A stretch of DNA of 64,000 nt, taken from contig NZ_AQHN01000088.1 in NCBI RefSeq assembly GCF_000359745.1, forward strand, positions 113,283 through 177,282. Direction: 5' to 3'. Of this stretch, positions 17,079-25,104 are shown one piece after another. Under the pieces are notes generated by a model that worked only from the letters and a program-made list of their open reading frames with translations, was not told the DNA's origin and ran no database searches. A program made the translations under genes and the position numbers. The stretch comes from Rhizobium freirei PRF 81. GTDB lineage: Bacteria > Pseudomonadota > Alphaproteobacteria > Rhizobiales > Rhizobiaceae. How positions within the stretch are numbered: the stretch's first letter is position 1; every line of letters starts with the position of its first letter.

Positions 17079-18053
17079 TCACATCCGGCTGCGATACCAG
17101 GCAAGCGCCGTCTCGATAATCCTGTCGATACTCGAATGACGAGGCACCCATCCAAGCTCCGCCTCTGCCTTGCCGGCCGCGGCGACGAGAGCCGGTGGAT
17201 CGCCGGTTCTGCGAGAGCCATAGGCAACGGGGAGGCTTTGCCCGGAAATGCGGCCGACGGCATCGACCAATTCTTTCACCGTCGTTCCGTTGCCGGTGCC
17301 GAGGTTGTAGACATGCACGCCTTCGTCCCGCAGCAGCTTTTCTCCGCCAAGGACATGCGCCTGCGCGAGATCGCTGACGTGGATGTAGTCGCGAATAGCG
17401 GTGCCGTCGCGCGTGTCGAAATCGGTGCCGTTGATGGTAAAAGTCCGGCCCGGTCTGATCGCCGCTTCTATGGCGAGCGGAACCACATGGGTCTCGGGCT
17501 CGTGCCGCTCACCGATCTCGCCGTCGGGATCGCAGCCGGCGGCATTGAAATATCGCAGCATCACCGCATTGAGGCCGCGGGCTCGCGAGAAATCCTCCAC
17601 CATCCGCTCGATCATGAATTTCGACCACCCATAGGGATTGATCGGCCACTGTGGATGGGCCTCATCGATCGGCGTATACGCCGGAATGCCATAGGATGCG
17701 CAGGTGCTTGAAAAGATCAGCCGGTTGATACCGGCTTTCAGCATTTCCTCGATGAGCACCAAAGTCCCGAAGCTATTGTTCCGATAGTAGAGTTCAGGAA
17801 ATTCGACGGATTCGCCGACATAGGCATAGGCGGCGAAATGGGCGACCACATCAGGGCGGTACTGGCGCAGCGCTGCCGCGACGGCCTGCGCATCGGCAAT
17901 GTCACCCTCGACCAGCGGACCCCATTTCACGGCGTCGCGCCAGCCGCGGGACAGATTGTCGTAGGTGACAACCGACCACCCGGCCTTGGCGAACGCCTTG
18001 CAGCAATGCGAACCGATGTAACCGGCTCCTCCTGTGACGAGGACGGTTTTCAT
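17079..18053 (-). CDS. uxe: NAD-dependent UDP-sugar 4-epimerase, probable UDP-xylose 4-epimerase
   Basis: 324-residue extended short-chain dehydrogenase of the GalE family. The NAD motif is VTGGAGYIGSHC at residues 6-17, the catalytic pair Tyr141/Lys145 lies in YGWSK, and LRYFNAAG and YIHVSDLA follow. GalE exchanges UDP-glucose and UDP-galactose. Here the gene is translationally coupled (ATGA) behind a UDP-xylose synthase gene, the arrangement known from Sinorhizobium where the epimerase converts UDP-xylose to UDP-arabinose. That context is the reason for the call; a plain galE/exoB function is the alternative. A role in making donor sugars for the adjacent glycosyltransferases is likely. Confidence 0.82.
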   Translation of the reverse strand: MKTVLVTGGAGYIGSHCCKAFAKAGWSVVTYDNLSRGWRDAVKWGPLVEGDIADAQAVAAALRQYRPDVVAHFAAYAYVGESVEFPELYYRNNSFGTLVLIEEMLKAGINRLIFSSTCASYGIPAYTPIDEAHPQWPINPYGWSKFMIERMVEDFSRARGLNAVMLRYFNAAGCDPDGEIGERHEPETHVVPLAIEAAIRPGRTFTINGTDFDTRDGTAIRDYIHVSDLAQAHVLGGEKLLRDEGVHVYNLGTGNGTTVKELVDAVGRISGQSLPVAYGSRRTGDPPALVAAAGKAEAELGWVPRHSSIDRIIETALAWYRSRM

Positions 18054-19024
18054 TCGGCAGCGATCGCGTGCGAACCGCCGGACGACAGCAGGTCCTCAAA
18101 ATAGGCGATCGTTTTACCAAGCCCGGCCCGCAACTGAACCTTCGGCTTCCAGCCGAGTTCGCGCGATGCAACCCCGATATCCGGTTGCCGTTGTCTTGGA
18201 TCATCGGCAGGCAGGGGCAGGTATTTTATCGCCGACCGGCTTCCGGTCAGCTCTACGACGAGATTGGCAAGCTCCAGCATCGTGAACTCCGCCGGGTTGC
18301 CAAGATTGATCGGGCCGGTCACCTCGTCCTTTGTCCCCATCAGCCGCACAAGACCGTCAATGAGGTCGTCGACATAGCAGAACGAGCGGGTCTGCTGACC
18401 GCTGCCATAAACCGTGATCGGCTTGTTCTGCAGTGCCTGGACGATGAAGTTGGAAATGACCCGGCCGTCGTCCGGACGCATCCTTGGACCATAGGTGTTG
18501 AAGATGCGCGCCACCTTGATCTGCAGCCGGTGCTGGCGCCAGTAATCGAAGAACAGGGTCTCGGCGCAACGCTTGCCCTCGTCATAGCAAGAGCGCGGTC
18601 CTATCGGGTTCACCCTGCCCCAGTAACTCTCCTGCTGCGGATGAATCTCGGGATCTCCATAGACTTCGGAGGTGGAGGCCTGGAGGATCTTGGCGCCGAC
18701 CCGTTTGGCGAGGCCCAGCATGTTGATCGCACCGTGGACGCTGGTCTTGGTCGTCTGTACCGGATCGAACTGGTAGTGGACCGGGCTCGCCGGGCAGGCG
18801 AGATTGTAGATCTCGTCGACCTCGACGTAGAGGGGAAAGGTGATGTCGTGACGGACGATTTCGAAGGACTTGTTCTCAAGCAGGTGCGAGACGTTGCTTT
18901 TGCGTCCCGTAAAGAAGTTATCGACGCAAATAACCTCCTGCTTTTCCTGCAAAAGTCGTTCGCAAAGGAATGAGCCGAGGAAACCTGCACCGCCAGTAAC
19001 CAGAATTCGCTTTGTTTGCTGCAT
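18050..19024 (-). CDS. uxs: UDP-xylose synthase (UDP-glucuronate decarboxylase)
   Basis: 324-residue UXS-type enzyme converting UDP-glucuronate to UDP-xylose with bound NAD. Seen: VTGGAGFLGSFLC at residues 9-21, FFTGRKSNV, ACPASPVHYQ (a UXS hallmark), catalytic Glu120 in STSEVYGDP, Tyr147/Lys151 in YDEGK, RIFNTYGPRM and RSFCYVDDL. The length fits bacterial UXS without the membrane anchor of eukaryotic forms. It is the first gene of a - strand pair and lies 6 nt after the stop of a leader peptide. Its own ribosome-binding site is weak, so it may depend on translation of that leader. Confidence 0.93.
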   Translation of the reverse strand: MQQTKRILVTGGAGFLGSFLCERLLQEKQEVICVDNFFTGRKSNVSHLLENKSFEIVRHDITFPLYVEVDEIYNLACPASPVHYQFDPVQTTKTSVHGAINMLGLAKRVGAKILQASTSEVYGDPEIHPQQESYWGRVNPIGPRSCYDEGKRCAETLFFDYWRQHRLQIKVARIFNTYGPRMRPDDGRVISNFIVQALQNKPITVYGSGQQTRSFCYVDDLIDGLVRLMGTKDEVTGPINLGNPAEFTMLELANLVVELTGSRSAIKYLPLPADDPRQRQPDIGVASRELGWKPKVQLRAGLGKTIAYFEDLLSSGGSHAIAAE

Positions 19025-19030
19025 GGCCGG

Positions 19031-19126
19031 TTATCTCGCAGCCGATGCGGTGACGCCATGGCGTTCGGAAACCGCGGCAAGCGTCGGAGCGAGAATGCCG
19101 CTTTCAAGGATGCCGTTCATGTTCAT
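19031..19126 (-). CDS. Leader peptide (31 aa) of the uxs-uxe operon
   Basis: Frame MNMNGILESGILAP followed by TLAAVSERHGVTASAAR, starting after a GGAGAAG ribosome-binding site in the right copy of the module. Its N-terminus matches the leader at 9671-9796 on the other side of the locus. The stop is 6 nt from the uxs ATG, a distance suited to re-initiation. Upstream the frame stays open further, but the ribosome-binding site and conservation point to this start. Function is not known. Confidence 0.5.
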   Translation of the reverse strand: MNMNGILESGILAPTLAAVSERHGVTASAAR

Positions 19127-19279
19127 CGAACTTCTCCATATGCGTTTCAAAGGCAGGCGGATATTCCGCCGCTCCCATCGCCGGAAAACTGGCGCAGCGG
19201 TCAGGGCAATCCATGGCAATAGGACCAAAGATTGTGTCTTCGGACTAAGGTCGAGTCATGGATCAGACTTTAGTCTGAT
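19084..19279 (-). promoter_or_regulatory. Right copy of the promoter/leader module (inverted)
   Basis: Inverted counterpart of 9517-9713. Read on the - strand it starts with a perfect palindrome ATCAGACT-AA-AGTCTGAT (19262-19279), contains the 20-nt identical block (19206-19225), the CAGTT and GGCGATG segments, and ends in the ribosome-binding site and first codons of the leader peptide. It drives toward uxs-uxe. The identical order of elements in both copies supports a shared promoter and operator rather than chance similarity. Confidence 0.7.
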
Positions 19280-19525
19280 TGAGAGTGACAGTTCTCAGAA
19301 TGGGTGCTGCCGCCTTGCTCCCCAACAAGTGGTGAAACGCCACGATCTCGAAGACTTCGGCGCCCTCCTTCTCGTCACCGCGCCATGCTTTAACGATGCG
19401 GGCATCCCGGCGATCCGCTCGAGGTCACCATGGCCGCGAGCTTCAAGAGGTCAGGCTCGGGCTAGTTTTGGCAGGTTAGATAGGCGGAACACCATGAATA
19501 GTCTCAAGGATTGCGGGAAATTCGG

Positions 19526-19843
19526 ATGAGTGAGATCCAAAATAGAGCGGTAACGCTGGTCATGCAAAAAGAAGGCGATCTTGCGCCACAGTCGTCCTCT
19601 TACCGCAGTACGCGTTTTCTCAAGAGTGCACTGGACCTCTATTTCTCCCTTGGTGGCGATGAGGATATGGCCGCCGCCCTGGTGAGCAAGGCCCGCCGGA
19701 CCAAGAATCTGCGCGTCGACGCCGCCGTCGCCAACCTGATGATCGAAGTCGCCGTTGCCAGCCACCTCAGCGACATGGACATGATCCAGGCTACATATAA
19801 TCGTATTGATGCAGAGCTCGGCACGGAGAGCCGCCGGAGATAG
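19526..19843 (+). CDS. Small conserved-looking hypothetical protein (105 aa)
   Basis: Begins MSEIQNRAVTLVMQKEGD and is rich in alanine and charged residues, with a helical FLKSALDLYFSLGGDEDMAAALVSKARR centre. No signal peptide, membrane segment or catalytic motif is seen. The ATG at 19526 is preferred over an upstream in-frame start at 19511; neither has a strong ribosome-binding site. It stands alone between the right promoter module and the flippase group, and codon use is like the neighbours, so it is probably real. I do not recognise the family. Confidence 0.5.
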   Translation: MSEIQNRAVTLVMQKEGDLAPQSSSYRSTRFLKSALDLYFSLGGDEDMAAALVSKARRTKNLRVDAAVANLMIEVAVASHLSDMDMIQATYNRIDAELGTESRRR

Positions 19844-20130
19844 CGGCCGCAGCCACCCTCCTACCTGCTGTAAGAGGCGCCCAGGACTACGCCATGCCAT
19901 CGAAAGCCGGCATGGCCTTCTGGATCGCGTTACTTGTCCAATTCCCGGTTCTGCTACACTAACGGTCGCCCATGCCGTGCAGCTCCATTACATGCGCATA
20001 TGACAATTCTCTTGCCTGGCCATGCGTTCCCGCTATCGCCAGGCTTTTAAGGACGCTACGCGTTGCGCGATCGGCAGCTGGGCGACAAACCGAGCGCCGG
20101 CGATGTCAGACCAAGTTGGAAAAGGCCCTT
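19844..20130. other. Intergenic stretch without a supportable gene
   Basis: No frame here has a convincing start, ribosome-binding site or family motif. It lies between the small + strand gene and the terminator-like hairpin at 20131-20145. Confidence 0.5.
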
Positions 20131-20145
20131 AAAGGCAGAGCCTTT
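20131..20145 (-). terminator. Terminator-like hairpin after the flippase gene
   Basis: Inverted repeat AAAGGC-AGA-GCCTTT, 9 bp beyond the 3' end of the - strand flippase gene. A second run of T follows downstream on that strand after AAGGGCC. The stem is short (6 bp), so the call is moderate. Confidence 0.4.
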
Positions 20146-20153
20146 TGGTGCCC

Positions 20154-21626
20154 CTATTCCAAGGTTAGCCAGCGCAGGCGCCTGCTTAGTCCAACCAGAG
20201 CTATCAGCACGGCAGCATAGGCCAGAGCGCCGGCGCCGATCTGGAGGGCAACAACGACCCGCCAGGACAAGTCGCGGGAAAAATCATGCCGGACCAGAGC
20301 CACCGTCGCAAGCATGACGAGGCTCGGCGGCACGATCAGCAGAATGACACCCTTCGAAATCTCCAGCCAATCCACATTCGCCATCTTCGACTGCAATCCA
20401 ATGCAGGTCACCAGCGCGAAGGCCGCCGTGAAGCATTGCGCGATCGCCAGTTCCCGTAGCCCGAAGCGAGCGACCATGACGACAACCCCAAGCGAGACGG
20501 CGACGTTCAGCAGAGTGACGGGAAGCCGGTATCGAATGTTTCCAACGACGGATAGCGAAGCCTCGTTGATGTAGCCCGGCGCAAGCAGCAGCTGACGCAA
20601 GCAAAGAAAGGGGATTATGGACGCCGCAGGCATCCACACTTCTCCAAGCACCAGCCGTACGACAGCCTCGGATATCTGTGCCAGTCCGAGATACATGGGC
20701 GCGGCGATGGCGAAGAGAACGAGCAGGAACCGGACACCGGCCAAGCCGACCGATCGCCCCGGTGCCGAGGGCTGCTGATGTGCACGCCGGAAAACCACCC
20801 AGCTCAACGAGCGCGCCGGCTCGCCCAGCAACTCTGCAACGACGGCGACGACACGCTCGGCCGCGCGGTAGAAGCCGGCATCCGCTATTCCGAGAAAACT
20901 TCCGACAACGAGGGTGCCCGAATAGGAGCCGAGAAAGACGAGCAGGCGGTTGCCGACGATCTGGCGCGAAAACGCCGTGACCTCGACAAGCATAGGTCTC
21001 GTCAGGCGCAGGCGCGGTAGCCGCATCGCGATCTGCATCGACCCTACCAGCAAAACGAGCTGGCAAACTATTTTGCCCGCCGCCAGCGCTGACGCATGCC
21101 CATGCAGGTGGAGCAACGCTACTACGGTCATCAGGCCTGACAGCTCCCCCACGATCCTGACGATTGCACGTTGACGCAGGCGGCCCAGGGCGACGAGCAT
21201 TCCATCGAAAGCCGCGGTGAGCGCCGCGGGCAACATCCAGCAACTGAACAGGACAATAAGCGCACTCTGGGTTTCGTCGGCCGTGCGGGTGTAGAAGACG
21301 GCGGCGGCGATTACGCCAACAGCGGTAAATAAGCCGCCGCTGATGAGCGAGATGGTGGCGACCTGATCGAAGCAATCGTCACCATCGTGCGCCTTCATGA
21401 TGAATTCCGCCCATCCGCCTTCCGCCACCACCACAAGCAAGGTGGCGATGGCGGAAACGAATGCGAAAAGCCCGAACTCCATCGGGCTCAGCATGCGCGC
21501 TGCGACCAGGAACGTCGCGACCTGCGAAAGCTGCGAAACAATCTTGGCCGTGACGATCCAGATTCCGCCGGATACGATCAACGGGACGAACTGACGTTCC
21601 ACGGCTCCAACCGGTTGCGAACTCAC
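20154..21626 (-). CDS. Polysaccharide flippase (Wzx-like, PST/MOP superfamily)
   Basis: 490-residue integral membrane protein with about 12-14 hydrophobic segments across its length. The N-terminal SGGIWIVTAKIVSQLSQVATFLVAARMLSPMEFGLFAF is typical of polysaccharide synthesis transporters (RfbX/ExoT type). Such proteins turn undecaprenyl-linked repeat units to the periplasmic face. It follows the CheR-like gene by 3 bp on the same strand. It probably serves the nearby glycan locus or another envelope polysaccharide; no Wzy polymerase is visible in the window. Confidence 0.85.
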   Translation of the reverse strand: MSSQPVGAVERQFVPLIVSGGIWIVTAKIVSQLSQVATFLVAARMLSPMEFGLFAFVSAIATLLVVVAEGGWAEFIMKAHDGDDCFDQVATISLISGGLFTAVGVIAAAVFYTRTADETQSALIVLFSCWMLPAALTAAFDGMLVALGRLRQRAIVRIVGELSGLMTVVALLHLHGHASALAAGKIVCQLVLLVGSMQIAMRLPRLRLTRPMLVEVTAFSRQIVGNRLLVFLGSYSGTLVVGSFLGIADAGFYRAAERVVAVVAELLGEPARSLSWVVFRRAHQQPSAPGRSVGLAGVRFLLVLFAIAAPMYLGLAQISEAVVRLVLGEVWMPAASIIPFLCLRQLLLAPGYINEASLSVVGNIRYRLPVTLLNVAVSLGVVVMVARFGLRELAIAQCFTAAFALVTCIGLQSKMANVDWLEISKGVILLIVPPSLVMLATVALVRHDFSRDLSWRVVVALQIGAGALAYAAVLIALVGLSRRLRWLTLE

Positions 21627-21629
21627 GGG

Positions 21630-22544
21630 CTAACGGTCTCCCAGATGAAAGATGATGGAATATCGGATAGCCCAGTCAGCCTCGCTGCGATTGAGCGGCT
21701 CTCGGCCCCAGCGAAGCCAGGGCCACCCACCCCTCGCACCCTCAGACGCCCAGATTTCCTCCTGACTGGTCAGCACAGGCCGCAATCCGGAGGCCTTCAG
21801 CACCCGGGTCTTGACGTCGAGATCGATTCCGTCGACGAACAGATATCCGCCCGGAGCGACCAGCCTTATCATGTTGCGCAGGCACCTTTCGGCCAGCGGA
21901 TCTTCCATCGGCCCCATAAAATTGTTCGCCAGCAGGAAGTCCTGCCGCCCCAAGAGATCTTGGAGACTGTCGTCCGTCGCATCGGCCGTCAGCCAGGTGA
22001 TGTCTTGTCTGAGCCAGTCTCTCACTCGTAGCGATCCATCTGGAAGAGGCTGCAGCAACTCGCTAAGCGATGACACGTCGACACTTGCGACCTCCGCCCT
22101 GCCCGCAGCGTAGGCGCTTCCTTGAGCCGCCGGGACATCCGGATGGTAGATCCCCCGCCTTGCCACCTCCACGACGGTGTCGGATATGTCTGCGCCATAT
22201 GCCGTAAGGCGCAGATCATCGCGGACACGCCTGATCGCATAGAGGACCGAATAGAGCTCGGCGCCCGTACTGCAGCCGATCGACGCGATCTTGACTTGAG
22301 CATCGCGCGGAAATTGCGAGGCGAGCGCTTCGATCACCGACAATAGCGGTGGGTTGCGCATGAAATGGGTATAGTGGGTCTGAAGCCGCACGGTATTCCG
22401 CGTGAATTTTCGGTAGATGTACCGTCCGGCGCGAAACATGAGCGGCGTCTGCCGCACGGGGCTTGGGATGGTCTCCCAAACCGCACGACAAAGGCGACGG
22501 GGGACCTGACGGAGAGAGATGAAACCAGTCATGGTCATCGACAT
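21630..22544 (-). CDS. CheR-like SAM-dependent methyltransferase
   Basis: 304 residues. The centre resembles the CheR catalytic domain: IASIGCSTGAELYSVLYAI near residue 95, LTAYGADISDTVVEVARRGIY and a late PGGYLFVDGIDLDVK segment. True CheR enzymes methylate chemoreceptors; this one has no chemotaxis neighbours and the usual N-terminal CheR helical domain is not evident. The start at 22544 has AAGGAG 7 nt upstream; an open frame continues ~100 codons further upstream but looks non-coding. It is co-oriented with the flippase gene 3 bp downstream, so it may modify a glycan or an envelope protein. The exact substrate is unknown. Confidence 0.75.
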   Translation of the reverse strand: MSMTMTGFISLRQVPRRLCRAVWETIPSPVRQTPLMFRAGRYIYRKFTRNTVRLQTHYTHFMRNPPLLSVIEALASQFPRDAQVKIASIGCSTGAELYSVLYAIRRVRDDLRLTAYGADISDTVVEVARRGIYHPDVPAAQGSAYAAGRAEVASVDVSSLSELLQPLPDGSLRVRDWLRQDITWLTADATDDSLQDLLGRQDFLLANNFMGPMEDPLAERCLRNMIRLVAPGGYLFVDGIDLDVKTRVLKASGLRPVLTSQEEIWASEGARGGWPWLRWGREPLNRSEADWAIRYSIIFHLGDR

Positions 22545-23386
22545 CGAATACTCCTTCGAAATTGCCGACAGATCCCGTGGAGATCGGGCAGGCAATGGGG
22601 GCCTGAATCGGGTCGGGACAAATCGCAAGCCGATAAGATGACCTGCGCCGTCATCGAAGAACTCACCTGAAGCCTGCCGAAATCTATGTCCGAAGAGGCC
22701 GACTGGTTTCGGCAGCGTCGATTGAGTTCGAGCTGCATTCATGATGCAAGGAGCGACTGTCCGACCGAGTACAAAAATTCCTGGCGGTGTTGGGCAAGGC
22801 TCTATGGTGGAGGATGAAAAGCCCAAGGCTCGGGAGGAGACGGCGGCGACCAATGCCTTGCGAAATATGTCCGCACAATCGCCGGCGCCGGGAGAAAAGC
22901 CCGCGGGCTGACGACGTCAAAGACGGAACAAACGACGCTGCTGCATCGGCGAGCATATATCAATTGGCGCATCTGCTTGGTTCCATTGCCGAGATCGGTC
23001 CGGGCACAATCATGGTAGAAACCCAGCGGCGCAGCGTCGCCATGGCCGCCAGATAGCCGGCGATCAATGGGAAATTCAGGGCCGAGGCGATCTGGGACTT
23101 CTTCATACTAGAGTTTTAGGGCTGTCCATCCTTTGTCTCAATTCGGCAAACCGTGTCGGACTATCGGCCAAATGGAGTAGCGGCACACCCGCAGGCCCGC
23201 CCCGCCGCCAACAATCATCAGGTTGTGGCCGTTTGCGGCAGGCACCATTGCGCTGGTCGGCCACCTGTTCGCCGATGGCGATAGGCTTTTTTCGCCGCGC
23301 AATGGCAAAGGCTTTGCCGCAAGGGCGGACCGCTCTCTTCGTTCCGGCCGAAACGGGCGCCTATGCCGAGCAAGAAAAGATTTTCG
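22545..23386. other. Long intergenic region, possible remnants only
   Basis: About 840 bp without a confident gene. A 35-codon frame at 22804-22911 on + (starting MVEDEKPKAREETAA) has a weak AAGG site and could be a tiny gene. A coding-like tail ends at a TAG near 23056 (reading AEIGPGTIMVETQRRSVAM). Near 23220-23300, a LWPFAAGTIALVGHLFADG-like stretch looks like a gene fragment. None can be assigned, so the region reads as decayed sequence before the ECF group. Confidence 0.4.
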
Positions 23387-23414
23387 GGAACCTTTTGCTG
23401 GCAACCGCATCTAA
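23387..23414 (+). promoter_or_regulatory. Candidate ECF-sigma promoter
   Basis: GGAACC at 23387-23392 and TCTAA at 23410-23414 are separated by 17 nt, the architecture of sigma-E type promoters (GGAAC in the -35 region). It lies 58 bp before the DUF4142 gene, whose group ends with a gene for an ECF sigma factor, so autoregulation is plausible. Assigned by eye only. Confidence 0.4.
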
Positions 23415-23472
23415 CGGCTGTTTCAGGTGCCGAAGGCGTCTGGAGTTTTCCCATGGAGGATAGGAGACCAAC

Positions 23473-23991
23473 ATGTTCAAGAGACTTCTCACGGCAACCG
23501 CGATGGCTGCGGCACTCGCGACCGCGGCGTTCGCCGCCGACAAACCGACGGATCCGCAGATCGCGCATATCGCCTACACGGCTGGCGAGATCGACATCGC
23601 GGCCGCCAAGCAGGCTCTCAAGATGAGCAAGAACGCCGAGGTTCGGCAATTCGCCGAGACAATGGAGCGCGACCACGCGGCCGTGAACAAACAGGCGCTT
23701 GCCCTGCTCAAGAAATTGAAAGTCAAGCCCGAAGACAACGACACCAGCAAGTCGCTGTCGTCTGCCGCCAAAGCGGAGCTGACGAAACTCTCCAAGCTTC
23801 ATGGCTCAGCGTTCGACAAGGCCTATGTCGATAACGAAGTGGCCTATCACAAGCAGGTCAACGGAGCGCTTGAGACATTGCTGATCCCGTCGGCTCAGAA
23901 TGATGAACTGAAATCGCTGCTGCAGACTGGTCTGAAGCTCTTCAAGGAGCACCAGACGCATGCCGAGCACCTTGCGTCGATGGTCAAGTAG
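23473..23991 (+). CDS. DUF4142-type secreted helical protein
   Basis: 172 residues with a clear Sec signal peptide (MFKRLLTATAMAAALATAAFAA, cleavage near residue 22) and a helical body: AAKQALKMSKNAEVRQFAETMERDH, where the VRQFAxxMxxDH pattern is the hallmark of DUF4142 proteins, and a second helix pair with EVAYHKQVN and HQTHAEHL. These proteins are periplasmic, ferritin-like-fold predicted, and of unknown role, often stress-induced in rhizobia. A GGAGGATAGGAG ribosome-binding site is close by. The cupredoxin gene follows 7 bp later. Confidence 0.85.
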   Translation: MFKRLLTATAMAAALATAAFAADKPTDPQIAHIAYTAGEIDIAAAKQALKMSKNAEVRQFAETMERDHAAVNKQALALLKKLKVKPEDNDTSKSLSSAAKAELTKLSKLHGSAFDKAYVDNEVAYHKQVNGALETLLIPSAQNDELKSLLQTGLKLFKEHQTHAEHLASMVK

Positions 23992-23998
23992 GCTCGCC

Positions 23999-24322
23999 AT
24001 GCGTTCTCCGTTTCGCATCCTTGCGGCGTTGGTATTCGCAGGGCTCGTGGTTGGAGGCCCCGCAATCGCGGTGGCCGCCAATCACGACATCATCATCGCC
24101 CATATGCAGTTCGGCACGGTGCCGCCGTTGCATGTCGGCGATGTGATCACCTGGCGTAATGATGATATATTCCGCCATAGCGCGACCGCACGCGACAAGA
24201 GCTTCGACATCGACCTGCCGCCGAAGTCGCAAAAAAGCATGACGGTCAAACAGGCGGGGAAAGTGGATTTCTATTGCCGCTTTCATCCGATGATGACGGG
24301 CACGCTTGATGTCCAGCCATAG
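23999..24322 (+). CDS. Periplasmic cupredoxin (plastocyanin-like)
   Basis: 107 residues, signal peptide of ~27 residues ending in AVAA, then a single cupredoxin domain. The copper ligands expected for a type 1 site are visible: His in DDIFRHSATA and Cys/His/Met in FYCRFHPMM. The ...VGDVITWRNDD strand is also typical. Such small blue-copper-like proteins shuttle electrons or bind copper in the periplasm. ATG 23999 is chosen because the signal peptide begins there. It lies between the DUF4142 and ECF-sigma genes and is presumably co-expressed. Confidence 0.85.
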   Translation: MRSPFRILAALVFAGLVVGGPAIAVAANHDIIIAHMQFGTVPPLHVGDVITWRNDDIFRHSATARDKSFDIDLPPKSQKSMTVKQAGKVDFYCRFHPMMTGTLDVQP

Positions 24323-24359
24323 GCTGGGCGTGGATGCACTGAACTATGCTGGAGTGATC

Positions 24360-25082
24360 ATGGCTGGCATCCCCACTGCGGCGTCGAGGCACGTGCCGGA
24401 CATGGCAGCGCTATCCGATACCGATCTCGTCGTCCACGCCAGGACGGGCGACGAGATGGCCATACGTATCCTTGTGCAGCGGCACAACCGTCGCCTGTTT
24501 CGATCGGCCCGCGCCATCGTCCGCGACGACGCGGAAGCGGAAGATATCGTCCAGGCGACCTATGTGCACGCCTTCACACATCTCAACGCATTTCGCGACG
24601 AGGCACAACTTTCGACCTGGCTCACCCGGATCACGCTCAACGAAGCGCTCGGGCGCGTACGACGCCACCGGCCAAACGTCGGTTTGGAGGAGATCGACAT
24701 GACTGTAGAAGCAGGACGGGGCGAGCTGCTGCAATTTCCAACCCCGCTCTCGGGCGCAGACCCCGAGACCGAGTTTTCCCGTGGCGAGGCGCGCCGTCTG
24801 CTTGAGCGGACGGTCGATGGGTTGCCTGACGAGTTCCGTGCGATCTTCGTGCTGCGGGACGTCGAAGGGATGAGCACCGAGGAGGCCGCGTCATATCTCG
24901 GCATCAAGCCGGCAACAGCGAAAACCAGGCTACACCGCGCACGCAAGATGATGCGAACCGCGATCGAAAAGCAGTTGGTGGGAGCATTCACGCAGCTGTT
25001 CCCGTTCGACGGAGCGCGATGCGTCGCGATGGCAGACCGCGTCATCGCGCAGCTGCGAGTTGCTCAGCCGAACAGAACATAA
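24360..25082 (+). CDS. ECF-family RNA polymerase sigma factor
   Basis: 240 residues. Region 2 is seen from LVVHARTGDEMAIRILVQRH to DAEAEDIVQATYVHAF, with LSTWLTRITLNEALGRVRR. Region 4 is LPDEFRAIFVLRDVEGMSTEEAASYLGIKPATAKTRLHRARKMM. The length is somewhat above the ECF average owing to an N-terminal ~25 residues and a C-terminal ~40-residue tail. It directs polymerase to stress-type promoters. No anti-sigma gene is adjacent, unusual for ECF factors, so control may rest in the C-terminal tail or with the DUF4142/cupredoxin partners. The ATG at 24360 follows GGAG 4-7 nt upstream. Confidence 0.9.
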   Translation: MAGIPTAASRHVPDMAALSDTDLVVHARTGDEMAIRILVQRHNRRLFRSARAIVRDDAEAEDIVQATYVHAFTHLNAFRDEAQLSTWLTRITLNEALGRVRRHRPNVGLEEIDMTVEAGRGELLQFPTPLSGADPETEFSRGEARRLLERTVDGLPDEFRAIFVLRDVEGMSTEEAASYLGIKPATAKTRLHRARKMMRTAIEKQLVGAFTQLFPFDGARCVAMADRVIAQLRVAQPNRT

Positions 25083-25104
25083 TCGGGGCGATGAGCTGGG
25101 GTTG

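Noticed and set aside
18068..18973. 301-codon open frame on + over uxs
   Set aside because: Antisense to UXS, whose catalytic residues are all present.
9500..19300. Composite transposon, with the inverted modules as insertion sequences
   Set aside because: The modules contain no transposase frame, have no terminal repeats of their own, and each faces an operon with a ribosome-binding site, so promoter/leader copies fit better.
22684..23056. Medium frames on both strands upstream of the DUF4142 gene
   Set aside because: No ribosome-binding site, start or motif that distinguishes them from chance; described only as possible remnants.
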